This document shows positions 8,819 to 16,492 of a DNA stretch of 17,779 nt, piece after piece. The position numbers and the translations under genes were made by a program. Origin of the DNA: JAAAOZ01 sp964496595. GTDB lineage: Bacteria; Chloroflexota; Anaerolineae; B4-G1; SLSP01. How positions within the stretch are numbered: position 1 is the stretch's first letter; each line of letters begins with the position of its first letter. A model generated the notes under the pieces. It ran no database searches, had not been told where the DNA came from, and worked only from the letters and a program-made list of their open reading frames with translations. The stretch lies in contig CAZCAI010000103.1 in the NCBI GenBank assembly GCA_964496595.1, positions 1 to 17,779 on the forward strand. The letters run 5' to 3'.

Positions 8819-10732
8819 ATGCCTGAGATGTCAATCCGTCGGTTATTAAATCGGCGCGCCGCAATTGATTACCTGGAACGCTTCACCGCGTTGATCCCAG
8901 ACGTGCGCATCGCTTTAATCGAGCACAACGGGCGCGTCGTGGTCGATGTCGGGGCCGAGGATGCCGCGTTGCCCATCTCGGAGGCCGCGTGGGATTGTGT
9001 TCAGCCGCTGGAGATAGAGGGGGAAGTTGTCGGGCGTTTAGTCGCGGCGGGCGCGGACCTGCCTAATCCCCAGGCCGATGCGGCTTTAGATATTCTGCAT
9101 CATAGCCTGGTGATGATGATGAAGCGCGCGTTCGAGAGCCGCACGTTGGCCCAGGAGACGCTGGAGCGTTATCGCGAGATCAATCTCCTCTACAGCATCG
9201 GCGAGACGATCAGCGCCTCCTTAGACCCCGACGTTATCCCCAACCTGGTCTTGGCCGAAGCGGCGCGTGTCATCCAGGCGGAAGGCGGCGTTGTGCTGCT
9301 GCTCTCCTACGCGCTCGATCCTGAGGATCGCGAGGTGCTGGCGACGCTGGAGGAGCAAATCTACCAACTTTCCGTCAAATCGGACTTTGGCGACAAGGGA
9401 TTTACCAATACTTTGCACACAGCGACCCTATCGCTGATGTTGGCAGCGCTCGCCTCTGGCGATGCTTACATCTGGACGGCGGATCAATTCGATTACAAGA
9501 CGGAGTTGGTGGGGTCGGTGCTCGTCGCGCCTCTCAAGGCCCGCGAGCGCATTTTGGGCTTCGTGCTGTTGGGTCGCAACCCGCAGGAGCCGATCTTCAC
9601 CGCCGACGACGTCAAATTGCTGACAGCCCTGGCCGCGCAGGCGGCCGTCGCGGTGGAGAATGCCCGGCTCTTCGCCGACGTGATTAGCCAGCGCGACGCC
9701 ATCGCGGCGATGAACAACTATATGGATAACATCTTCGCCAGTATCGCCAGCGGCGTCATCACAATCAACGCCGAGGATCTGATCACATTGATGAACAACG
9801 CCGCCGAGGAGATCTTGGGCGTGCTGGCAGATGAGACGATGGGCAAGTCTTACATTGAGGCGCTGCCTGAAATGGGACCGAACTTCGCCTCGTTGGTCGA
9901 TGTCATCAAGCAGAAGGATAAATCGGTAGTGGGCTACGAGATGGAGCCGGTATTGCCGGATCGCGGTCAGGTCGTACTGCGCCTGAATCTCAGCCCGCTG
10001 AAGGACAATCGGAAGCGCAATAACGGCGTCGCCATCGTCGTCGATGATCTGACCGAGCGGCGCCAATTGGAGGCGCAGATGCAGCAGATCCGCCAGACCT
10101 TCGAGCAATACGTGGTGCCCCACGTCGTGGAGCAATTGCTCTCCGATCCGACCAGTGTGCGATTGGGCGGTGTGCGGCGCGCCGTGACCATCCTCTTCGC
10201 CGACATTCGAGGTTTCACCTCGTTCAGCGAGAAGCTGGAACCGGAGGCCTCCGTCGAGGTGCTGAACCGCTATCTGACCCTGGCCTCGGAGGCCGTCTTG
10301 GCCGAGGAGGGGACGCTGGACAAATTCTTAGGCGATGGCGTGATGGCGATCTACAACGCGCCGCTGGCGCAGCCGGATCATGCTCTGCGCGCGGTGTGCT
10401 CGGCGCTGGCCGTTCAGAAGGCTGTGAAGGAGATTCATAGCGAGATGCCGCCGGAGGATTGTCTGCACTTCGGCATCGGGATCACCTCGGGCCTGGCCGT
10501 TGTGGGCAGCATCGGCTCGACCAAAATCCGCAACTACACCGCGATCGGCGACACGGTGAATTTGGCCTCGCGCCTGCAAGCGCAGGCCGAGCCGGGGCAG
10601 GTGCTGGTGGATAAGGCCGCCTACGAGCATATCAAAGATTACGTCGTCGCCCGCGAGCTGGGCTACGTCCAGGTCAAAGGCCACAGCGAACCAGATCTGG
10701 TCTTCGAGATTTTGGGCTTGCGCGAGGCGTAG
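8819..10732 (+). CDS. GAF-PAS class III adenylyl cyclase, soluble
   Basis: A 637-residue cytoplasmic protein expected to convert ATP to cyclic AMP. Residues 1-100 form a small uncharacterised domain; 115-285 is a GAF domain and about 297-415 a PAS domain. The coiled linker TFEQYVVPHVVEQLL leads into the catalytic domain (450-637). Metal-binding D462 (FADIRGF) and D506 (FLGDG) are present. The base-selecting pair is K502 and D578 (IGDTVN), the adenine-specific combination, and the transition-state pair N581 and R585 is intact. All catalytic residues are therefore on one chain, and a homodimer would form two sites. No membrane helix and no receiver domain is seen, so control probably comes through GAF and PAS ligands or partner proteins. 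GGAGG lies four bases before the ATG. It follows two kinase genes, separated by a 59-base gap that carries its own promoter. Confidence 0.93.
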   Translation: MPEMSIRRLLNRRAAIDYLERFTALIPDVRIALIEHNGRVVVDVGAEDAALPISEAAWDCVQPLEIEGEVVGRLVAAGADLPNPQADAALDILHHSLVMMMKRAFESRTLAQETLERYREINLLYSIGETISASLDPDVIPNLVLAEAARVIQAEGGVVLLLSYALDPEDREVLATLEEQIYQLSVKSDFGDKGFTNTLHTATLSLMLAALASGDAYIWTADQFDYKTELVGSVLVAPLKARERILGFVLLGRNPQEPIFTADDVKLLTALAAQAAVAVENARLFADVISQRDAIAAMNNYMDNIFASIASGVITINAEDLITLMNNAAEEILGVLADETMGKSYIEALPEMGPNFASLVDVIKQKDKSVVGYEMEPVLPDRGQVVLRLNLSPLKDNRKRNNGVAIVVDDLTERRQLEAQMQQIRQTFEQYVVPHVVEQLLSDPTSVRLGGVRRAVTILFADIRGFTSFSEKLEPEASVEVLNRYLTLASEAVLAEEGTLDKFLGDGVMAIYNAPLAQPDHALRAVCSALAVQKAVKEIHSEMPPEDCLHFGIGITSGLAVVGSIGSTKIRNYTAIGDTVNLASRLQAQAEPGQVLVDKAAYEHIKDYVVARELGYVQVKGHSEPDLVFEILGLREA

Positions 10733-10751
10733 TAGCGGATTGAGGACGAAT

Positions 10752-10784
10752 GGGTAGGAGGAGGGTAGGAGGAGGGTAGGAGGA
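10752..10784 (+). repeat. Three tandem 11-bp repeats, each with a Shine-Dalgarno core
   Basis: GGGTAGGAGGA occurs three times in exact head-to-tail copies (10752-10762, 10763-10773, 10774-10784). Each contains AGGAGG, the full anti-Shine-Dalgarno complement. The last copy (AGGAGG 10778-10783) is seven bases from the ATG of the ATPase gene at 10791, an ideal distance; the others lie 11 and 22 bases further up. The array fills most of the 58-base gap between the cyclase and the ATPase. Confidence 0.9.
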
Positions 10785-10790
10785 GAGTAA

Positions 10791-11990
10791 ATGGATAGAC
10801 AGTTAAATCACATAGAGATTCATAATTTTCGTTCATTAGCGAATGTGCGGGTTGAGACCCATAATATCAATATCTTGTTTGGCCCTAATGGCTCTGGGAA
10901 ATCGACGTTTTTGGACACGCTTTGGTTTATTCGGGATTGTACTATTCGAGGTGTCGACGAAGCTTCGTCTTACCGAAACCACGGCATTGGAGTGCTTTGG
11001 GATCGAGCTGATGGGGATGCTAACATATCCATCAAGCTTGAAACCGATGTAGCTGAATATGAAGTGACCTTTGGCTATTCTTCTGGTAGGATTGAGCCGT
11101 TTGTGGGAGAGACCTTGTATTCACGAGAGCTTGGTCGGCGTTTGGTAGAACGGAAAATTGGCAGTGATAAGGCCAAATTCTATCACAAAGATATGGAACA
11201 AGAGGTAGCAGTTGAACTACGAGAACCAGAGAAATTGGCTTTCACTCGTTATCTAGACCTGGAAAGATGGACGCCAACGGCAGCCTATGAATTAGATAAA
11301 TTGCTACGCTTTGTGCACTTTTATCATTTGCGCGAGGCTGATTTATATGGCCTCAAGAAACATGGATCAGAGTCTAATCATCACACATGGTTATGGGAGC
11401 GTTGTCAGAATCTTTGGTCAGTTTTGCGGAATCTCCACGACAGACGCAGTATGGATGATCGATATGATACCATCTCGAATTTTATGCAGGAGAGTGTCCC
11501 AGCTTTTCAAGATTTACTTATTGAGCAGACCGGTCCTAATTCAGTTTATGGAAGTTTCATAGAGAAAGGTCGCCGGCATCCCATCCGGGCCTCTGGCGTA
11601 TCGGATGGTCATCTTCAGATGTTGATCCTCTTGACTGCTTTGTTCTCGGAGGGCAGAGACCGGCCCTCTCTTATTCTGTTTGATGAACCGGAAATATCCT
11701 TGCACCCCTATGCCCTCTCTGTTTTTGCCCAGGCTGTCAAGATGGCTGTCGAGGAATACGAGAAACAAGTCTTCATTGCTACGCATTCCCCTGTTCTTAT
11801 CAGTCAATTCGCTCCACAAGATATTCTTGCTACAGAGATAGGCAAGGCGGGCCAGACCGTTATTGAGAGGGTTAGTGAGATCGAGGCGGTGCAAGACTTG
11901 TTAGAACGATATGCTACCGGATCACTCTACATGGCCGAGATGATCGCACCCCAAAGCACAATCGCAATAAAAGAGGAACAGGATGTATGA
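10791..11990 (+). CDS. AAA/ABC-type ATPase of a two-gene ATPase-DUF4276 unit
   Basis: A 399-residue ATPase of the RecF/SMC-like kind (AAA_21-type predicted ATPase). The N-terminus has the usual IHNFRSLANV strand, then Walker A GPNGSGKST (31-39). A helical middle region of about 200 residues replaces the long coiled coil of true SMC proteins. The signature-like ASGVSDGHL (267-275), Walker B LILFDEPE (D298, E299) and the switch histidine in ATHSP (H332) complete the site. No Toprim domain is fused, unlike single-chain OLD proteins. The next gene overlaps by ATGA, so the two products are probably made together and form a complex. A hand count of 10801-10920 gives 40% G+C against 57% in the last full line of the cyclase, which suggests transfer. 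Fold and activity are secure; a role in phage or plasmid defence is inferred. Confidence 0.9.
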   Translation: MDRQLNHIEIHNFRSLANVRVETHNINILFGPNGSGKSTFLDTLWFIRDCTIRGVDEASSYRNHGIGVLWDRADGDANISIKLETDVAEYEVTFGYSSGRIEPFVGETLYSRELGRRLVERKIGSDKAKFYHKDMEQEVAVELREPEKLAFTRYLDLERWTPTAAYELDKLLRFVHFYHLREADLYGLKKHGSESNHHTWLWERCQNLWSVLRNLHDRRSMDDRYDTISNFMQESVPAFQDLLIEQTGPNSVYGSFIEKGRRHPIRASGVSDGHLQMLILLTALFSEGRDRPSLILFDEPEISLHPYALSVFAQAVKMAVEEYEKQVFIATHSPVLISQFAPQDILATEIGKAGQTVIERVSEIEAVQDLLERYATGSLYMAEMIAPQSTIAIKEEQDV

Positions 11991-12778
11991 GTGACGCTAC
12001 TTGTCATTTTGTTCGATTTGGGCTTATCGTCACCGGTGAAACTGAGCGCGAACATTTACCCAAGATGTTCAAATCCTTGATGGCGTCGGGGGTATGTCAT
12101 TTCAAAGTTGTCAGATTTATAGGGCAACGTGATCCCATTACCTCGTCTCGGCGAAAGTTGGAGATGGTCGGTAGCGGTAAAGTTATTCCTGATAAGGATG
12201 CGACCGAGATAGACTTTCCAGTCAGACGTTATTTGATATCCAATCAGTGCAATTTGGTTGTGTTGGTTGATGATCTGGAGCGCCACCGCGAGGAAGAAGC
12301 GCACCAGATTTTCGCTCGCTACCGTCAGGCCCTCGACGCCGTGCTCTCCAACGAATTACAACCGAGAGCCGCCGTTCACTTTCTGGTCAATATGTTGGAG
12401 GCGTATTACTTCGCCCATGCTGATGCTATTAACAAGGCTTTGGACTTAGATTCATCTTTGAGTGACTGCACGGAAGATGTAGAGGCCATTCACAATCCCA
12501 AGAGCGAACTCAAACAATTATATCCCAGCTTCGATGAGATTGAGGACGGGGGCAAGATACTTGAGCGCCTTGACTTCACGCACGTTTTGTCGCGTCCTGA
12601 GACATGTGCTTGGCTTCGGACGCTCTTCGCTTGGTGTGTGGAGGCATTGGAAAAGTATGCGTTTTATGATATCTCAGTTCTATCTGAGACTTATCGTCTT
12701 CGTGATGGTCTGTTCAGTCCCGTGACATGCTCGCAATTAGCCGGTTTTTGTACTGGGAAGAAAAACGATACAATTTGA
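11987..12778 (+). CDS. DUF4276-like protein, putative Toprim-related effector
   Basis: A 263-residue protein without membrane segments. It opens with a strand and LIVTGETEREHL (13-24), the position where Toprim-like families carry VEGxTE. A second strand ends in VVLVDDLE (91-98), where the family has its second acidic cluster. The HFLVNMLEAYYFAHAD segment (131-146) matches the conserved EFEALLF-like helix I know from DUF4276, and NPKSELKQLYP (170-180) matches its later conserved stretch. It probably works with the ATPase encoded just upstream, as its nuclease or nucleic-acid-binding partner. The start ATG overlaps the ATPase stop, with GAGGA at 11973-11977. An odd point is Thr16 where the family usually has the first catalytic Glu, although E18 and E20 are close by. 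Family membership is fairly likely; biochemical activity is unproven. Confidence 0.75.
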   Translation: MSDATCHFVRFGLIVTGETEREHLPKMFKSLMASGVCHFKVVRFIGQRDPITSSRRKLEMVGSGKVIPDKDATEIDFPVRRYLISNQCNLVVLVDDLERHREEEAHQIFARYRQALDAVLSNELQPRAAVHFLVNMLEAYYFAHADAINKALDLDSSLSDCTEDVEAIHNPKSELKQLYPSFDEIEDGGKILERLDFTHVLSRPETCAWLRTLFAWCVEALEKYAFYDISVLSETYRLRDGLFSPVTCSQLAGFCTGKKNDTI

Positions 12779-12863
12779 GCGTGCCTTGTCGTGGAAAATC
12801 TCGGTGTGCAACTTTGGGACTTTGAATTTCGTTTAGAAAGTAGTGTGACGTAACCGGAAGATT

Positions 12864-15731
12864 ATGGCGAACATAGGATATCGCGAGAAGCCGCTTCAAT
12901 CTATTATTGGCGTACTGTCGACCGCGCGTGAGCCTTTGCGCGGTCAACGTCTCGCGCTGGCCCGGACGGGATGGATTATGTTGGCCTGTTTGTCGCTCTC
13001 TCTCTTCGCCGTTGCCGTCCCGCAGCGCTTTGTGGATCTATTGCAAGTCGGCGTGGGCTATGCCGCCGCGCTTTCGATTTTAGATTTACCCATCACCTTT
13101 TACGCGCTCTACTTCCTCCTCCCCGAAGTAGTGACCGTCATGGTCTTCACGTTAGTCGCTGCCATTCTCTTCTGGCAGAAATCCAACGATGGTATGGTAC
13201 TCTTCGTCTCGATGACCATTTTGTTGATGGGCGTCGTCTTTCCTCCCACGCTCAATGTGCTGAGCGAGCACCCGTTGTTGTGGCGCTTAGTACTCTTCAC
13301 CCAGGGTCTGGGAACTATGATGAGCCTGGCCTTCTTCTTTGTCTTCCCTGATGGGACATTTGTCCCCGCTTGCTCTCGCATCGTGATGGCCCTGGTCACC
13401 GGGTGGATACTGAGCTGGGCGCTGTTCCCCACCGCCTGGACTACACCGGCGGCCGAGGGCCGGCAGGGAACGGAATTGTTCACATTGGGGCTGTACCTGA
13501 TAGGTCTGGGCGCGCAATTCTATCGCTACTTCTATATCTCCGACGAAGCGCGGCAACAACGCACACGCTGGCTCGTCTTAGGGCTGACGGTAACGCTGAT
13601 CGGATGGGTATGCTTCGCGATCTTGGGATGGATAACGCCCTGGTTGCCTGCGGGCTTGCCCCGCTCAATCTATGGGCTGGTCTATCACATTGCATCCGGC
13701 TACTTCCCCCCTCTGGTACTGCTGCTCGCGATGGGCATCTCGGTTTTGCGCTATCGCCTGTGGGATATCGATCTTCTGATCAATCGCGGCCTGGTCTATT
13801 CCACGCTCACCGCGCTATTGGGCGGGATGTACCTCTTGGTTGTCTTCATCCTCACCATCGTAGTGCGGGCCATCTTCAACACGGCAAATAACACCTTAGT
13901 GGTCTTCGGGGCGACGTTGGTGATCGCGCTGTCCTTTAATCCTCTGCGAAAACACATCCAGGCCCTAATCGATCGCGCATTTTATCGCACCGAGGTAGAT
14001 TATCAAGAGATCATCCAGGCGATGAGCACAGAACTCGCCAGCAGCATCGACCTGGATCGCCTGAGCTATCTCCTGTGTGAGGCGCTGCCGGAGGAATTAC
14101 AAATTGCCTGGGCGATGCTCTCCATCGTCAAGCCGGAGAGCGAGTGCCTGGCAATGGTCAACTATGCGGATGAGAGTTGTTATCTGCCGCTCCAACATCC
14201 GCTGATCACCTACTTGGAGCGCACACATCATCCCATCACAACGATCAAACTGCCCTCGGATCTCCCCCCAGCGGCCCGCGCCATCTTGGAACAGCACGAG
14301 ATCAGGCTGTGTCTGCCCCTGGTTGTGGGCGATGAATTGATCGGCCTCTATCAATTGGGCGCGAAGCTCTCCGGCGGCGCCTATAGCCGGCAGGAAATTC
14401 AGTTGCTTTCGATGCTAGGGCAGCAGACGGCGGCCTCGGTGGAAAATGCCCGTCTCTATCGGCAATTACAACGTTACAACCTGCGGCTGGAGGAGCAAGT
14501 CCACGCCCGCACCCAAGAGCTGGAGACTGCCTACCAGAACTTGGAGGAGGAGCATGCCAAACTGGACGTGGTCTTGCGGAACGTCGCCGATGCTCTGGTG
14601 GTGACCGATCTGGAGGGCTGCATCACGATGGTCAACCCCGCCTTCGAGAAGCTGGTCGGCGCTTCGCACGCGGCCTTGATGGGGAAACAGTTAGGGGCGA
14701 TCTTCCCGGATGAGACGTTGGCCTCGGCGGTGCAAGCCGCCCGCGAGAGCGCGCCGCTGGTCATCACCGTGGATGCTAAGTGGCAGCAGCACATCTATCG
14801 CGCCTCGGCGTGCGCACTGATGGGCGAGTCCTATCTCATCGATGGTGTGGTCACCATTTTGCGCGATATCACCCGCGAGGTTGAGATCTCCCAGATGAAA
14901 GACGAGTTCGTCTCGATGGTCTCGCACGAGCTGCGCACTCCCATGACCTCCGTCATCGGTTTCAGCAAGCTGATCCAGAAGCAATTTCACCGTAACATCC
15001 AGCCCGTGCTTCCTATGGACGATAAGCGGTCGCAGCGGGCGTCCCAGCGCATCGCGGATAATTTAGACATCATCGTCAGCGAGGGGGATCGCCTGACGCG
15101 GCTCATCAACGACGTATTAGACGTCGCCAAGATGGAATCGGGGAATCTTCAGTGGCAGATCGGGGAAGTTGATCTCTGTAACGTGCTGGAGTCCAGCATC
15201 GCGGCGATCAATTCGTTGGCCCGCCAAAAGAAACTGTCCATCAAGATGGATCTGGTGGAGAATTTACCCGTGCTCTACGGCGATCACGACCGCCTGGTGC
15301 AGGTAGTGACCAATCTGCTCTCCAACGCGGTGAAATTTACGGACGAGGGGAGCATCATAGTGCGCGCGCAGCAGAAAGCGGCCGGCGTGGAATTCGCGCC
15401 GCACGGCCTGCGCTTCCCAGAGGGCATCTGCGATGGCCCGCTTGAGCAGTCCATGGTGGCTATCAGCGTGATCGACACGGGCGTGGGCATCGCGCCAGAA
15501 GACGCGCTCTACGTCTTCGAGAAGTTCCATCAAGTAGGCAGCAAGCGGGATGGATCGCGGCGGCCCGGCACCGGGTTGGGCCTGCCCATCTGCCGCCAAA
15601 TTGTGGAGTTCCACGGCGGAAGGATCTGGGGCGAGAGCAAACTGGGCGACGGCTCGCGTTTCATCTTCACCCTGCCGCTCGAGACGCCGAAGCAGGTCAT
15701 CGAAGAGATGGCGCGGGAGGACACAGCCTAA
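12864..15731 (+). CDS. Membrane sensor histidine kinase, GAF-PAS-HisKA-HATPase, no receiver
   Basis: A 955-residue kinase. The N-terminal half (about 36-365) is a multi-pass membrane module with RYRLWDIDLLINRG near 295, followed by two more helices and the LIDRAFYR segment. This is the same sensor type as the kinase at 5400-8759. A GAF domain (about 377-530), a coiled coil (530-565) and PAS (568-680) lead to HisKA with H688 in SHELRTP and a HATPase with N817, G1 D871 and G2 from G902. The protein stops just after the HATPase, so it must signal to a separate receiver; the CheY-like protein at 13-399 is the only stand-alone one here. The start is the first ATG of the frame, with only a weak GGAAG three bases upstream, so it is less certain than the domains. 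The 85 bases before it show no clear promoter. It lies immediately downstream of the A+T-richer ATPase pair. Confidence 0.92.
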   Translation: MANIGYREKPLQSIIGVLSTAREPLRGQRLALARTGWIMLACLSLSLFAVAVPQRFVDLLQVGVGYAAALSILDLPITFYALYFLLPEVVTVMVFTLVAAILFWQKSNDGMVLFVSMTILLMGVVFPPTLNVLSEHPLLWRLVLFTQGLGTMMSLAFFFVFPDGTFVPACSRIVMALVTGWILSWALFPTAWTTPAAEGRQGTELFTLGLYLIGLGAQFYRYFYISDEARQQRTRWLVLGLTVTLIGWVCFAILGWITPWLPAGLPRSIYGLVYHIASGYFPPLVLLLAMGISVLRYRLWDIDLLINRGLVYSTLTALLGGMYLLVVFILTIVVRAIFNTANNTLVVFGATLVIALSFNPLRKHIQALIDRAFYRTEVDYQEIIQAMSTELASSIDLDRLSYLLCEALPEELQIAWAMLSIVKPESECLAMVNYADESCYLPLQHPLITYLERTHHPITTIKLPSDLPPAARAILEQHEIRLCLPLVVGDELIGLYQLGAKLSGGAYSRQEIQLLSMLGQQTAASVENARLYRQLQRYNLRLEEQVHARTQELETAYQNLEEEHAKLDVVLRNVADALVVTDLEGCITMVNPAFEKLVGASHAALMGKQLGAIFPDETLASAVQAARESAPLVITVDAKWQQHIYRASACALMGESYLIDGVVTILRDITREVEISQMKDEFVSMVSHELRTPMTSVIGFSKLIQKQFHRNIQPVLPMDDKRSQRASQRIADNLDIIVSEGDRLTRLINDVLDVAKMESGNLQWQIGEVDLCNVLESSIAAINSLARQKKLSIKMDLVENLPVLYGDHDRLVQVVTNLLSNAVKFTDEGSIIVRAQQKAAGVEFAPHGLRFPEGICDGPLEQSMVAISVIDTGVGIAPEDALYVFEKFHQVGSKRDGSRRPGTGLGLPICRQIVEFHGGRIWGESKLGDGSRFIFTLPLETPKQVIEEMAREDTA

Positions 15732-15769
15732 CCCCGGAAGGTTTGATCGCATCCCCCGTTAGTACGAAA

Positions 15770-15812
15770 ACAGCTCCCAAAAACACTTGTTTTTGGGAGC
15801 TGTCAGATTTTT
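15770..15812. terminator. Bidirectional intrinsic terminator between convergent genes
   Basis: A perfect inverted repeat with 16-base arms (15770-15785 and 15788-15803), starting ACAGCTCCC and ending GGGAGCTGT. In practice it would be a stem of about 14 pairs with a six-base loop. On the + strand it is followed by TTTTT at 15808-15812. On the - strand the complement of AAAA at 15767-15770 gives a T-run. It lies 38 bases after the kinase stop and 23 bases after the HNH gene's stop, so it can end transcripts from both sides. Confidence 0.85.
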
Positions 15813-15835
15813 GGAACGTCCTCGCTCACATCCCG

Positions 15836-16357
15836 TTACATCTCCAAGTAAGCCTTCCACGCGGTGGGAATCTCGCCGGAGGCGACGAGGTAGTTGCTGC
15901 GAGGCGTCTTAGGCTCCCAGAGGAGCTTCATGTTAGCCTCGTGCGGCGTGCGATTCGCCTTGCGTTGGTTGCAGCGCGCGCAGGCGCAGATGGTATTGCC
16001 CCAGGTGTTCTTGCCCCCACGACTGACCGGCCAGATGTGATCGACGGTGAAATCTTGCTTGATCAGGATGTGGCTTCCCTGCCGGTCGCCGGGACGACGG
16101 CCACAGTAAGCGCAGGTGTACTTATCGCGTCGCAGGACGCCGAGGCGATGCCAGTGAGCGTTGCGGCGCGGCACATTGATGTAGCGCCGCAGCCGGAGCA
16201 CCGTGGGGATGGGAAAGACCTTGGACACACTCTGGACCTCGATGGCGTCATCGCACGCGGCGACAACGCGCTCCCGAAGCATCAACGATAGCGCGTGCTT
16301 CCAAGTGATCACATCCAACGGCTCATAGCTGGCGTTCAACAACAAAACGCTGGCCAT
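15836..16357 (-). CDS. HNH endonuclease family protein, stand-alone
   Basis: A 173-residue protein of the widespread small HNH family whose members begin with a VLLLNASYEPLDVITW-like stretch. The zinc-binding pairs C82-x2-C85 and C126-x2-C129 frame the catalytic core D106-H107, N121 and the following N130 in CNQRKANRT. The family is annotated as an endonuclease, but its physiological substrate is not known to me. The open frame extends 28 codons further upstream. The ATG at 16357 is preferred because it has AAGGAAGGTGAG just before it on the - strand and because family members start at this Met. It is downstream of alanine racemase on the same strand, with a 135-base gap holding a possible promoter. 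It is probably not part of the ATPase/DUF4276 unit: it is distant, on the opposite strand, and G+C-rich like the housekeeping DNA. Confidence 0.88.
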   Translation of the reverse strand: MASVLLLNASYEPLDVITWKHALSLMLRERVVAACDDAIEVQSVSKVFPIPTVLRLRRYINVPRRNAHWHRLGVLRRDKYTCAYCGRRPGDRQGSHILIKQDFTVDHIWPVSRGGKNTWGNTICACARCNQRKANRTPHEANMKLLWEPKTPRSNYLVASGEIPTAWKAYLEM

Positions 16358-16452
16358 AATGCTCACCTTCCTTAAATTGATAAAGTCCAACGTCGAGATG
16401 CGCGAGAGCGCCTCGCACACAACATCCCCAAACTGCGACACAACCTGTGTGA

Positions 16453-16481
16453 ATTGTAACGCAGTTTTGAGATTTTGCGAA
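16453..16481 (-). promoter_or_regulatory. Possible sigma-70 promoter for the HNH gene, with small palindrome
   Basis: Read on the - strand, TTCGCA (16481-16476, four of six matches) and TACAAT (16458-16453, five of six matches) are separated by 17 bases. Transcription would start near 16446, leaving a leader of about 90 bases. A short perfect palindrome, ACACA-ACC-TGTGT at 16438-16450, covers the predicted start point and could be a repressor site. Both calls rest on pattern alone. Confidence 0.4.
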
Positions 16482-16492
16482 TTACGATCAGG

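Noticed and set aside
9428..10135. 235-residue open frame on the - strand
   Set aside because: Antisense to the cyclase GAF-PAS region; no motif and no ribosome binding site of note.
10752..10784. Tandem repeats considered as a CRISPR array
   Set aside because: The 11-base units are directly adjacent without spacers, and no cas genes are nearby.
10733..12863. ATPase pair considered as cargo of a mobile element
   Set aside because: No transposase, integrase, terminal inverted repeats, target duplication or tRNA attachment site could be seen at either edge, so only compositional evidence for transfer remains.
15743..16291. 182-residue open frame on the + strand over the HNH gene
   Set aside because: It runs through the terminator hairpin and antisense to a clear HNH family gene.
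15836..16357. HNH gene as a third part of the ATPase/DUF4276 unit
   Set aside because: It is separated by a 2.9-kb kinase gene and a bidirectional terminator, lies on the opposite strand, and belongs to a widespread stand-alone family.
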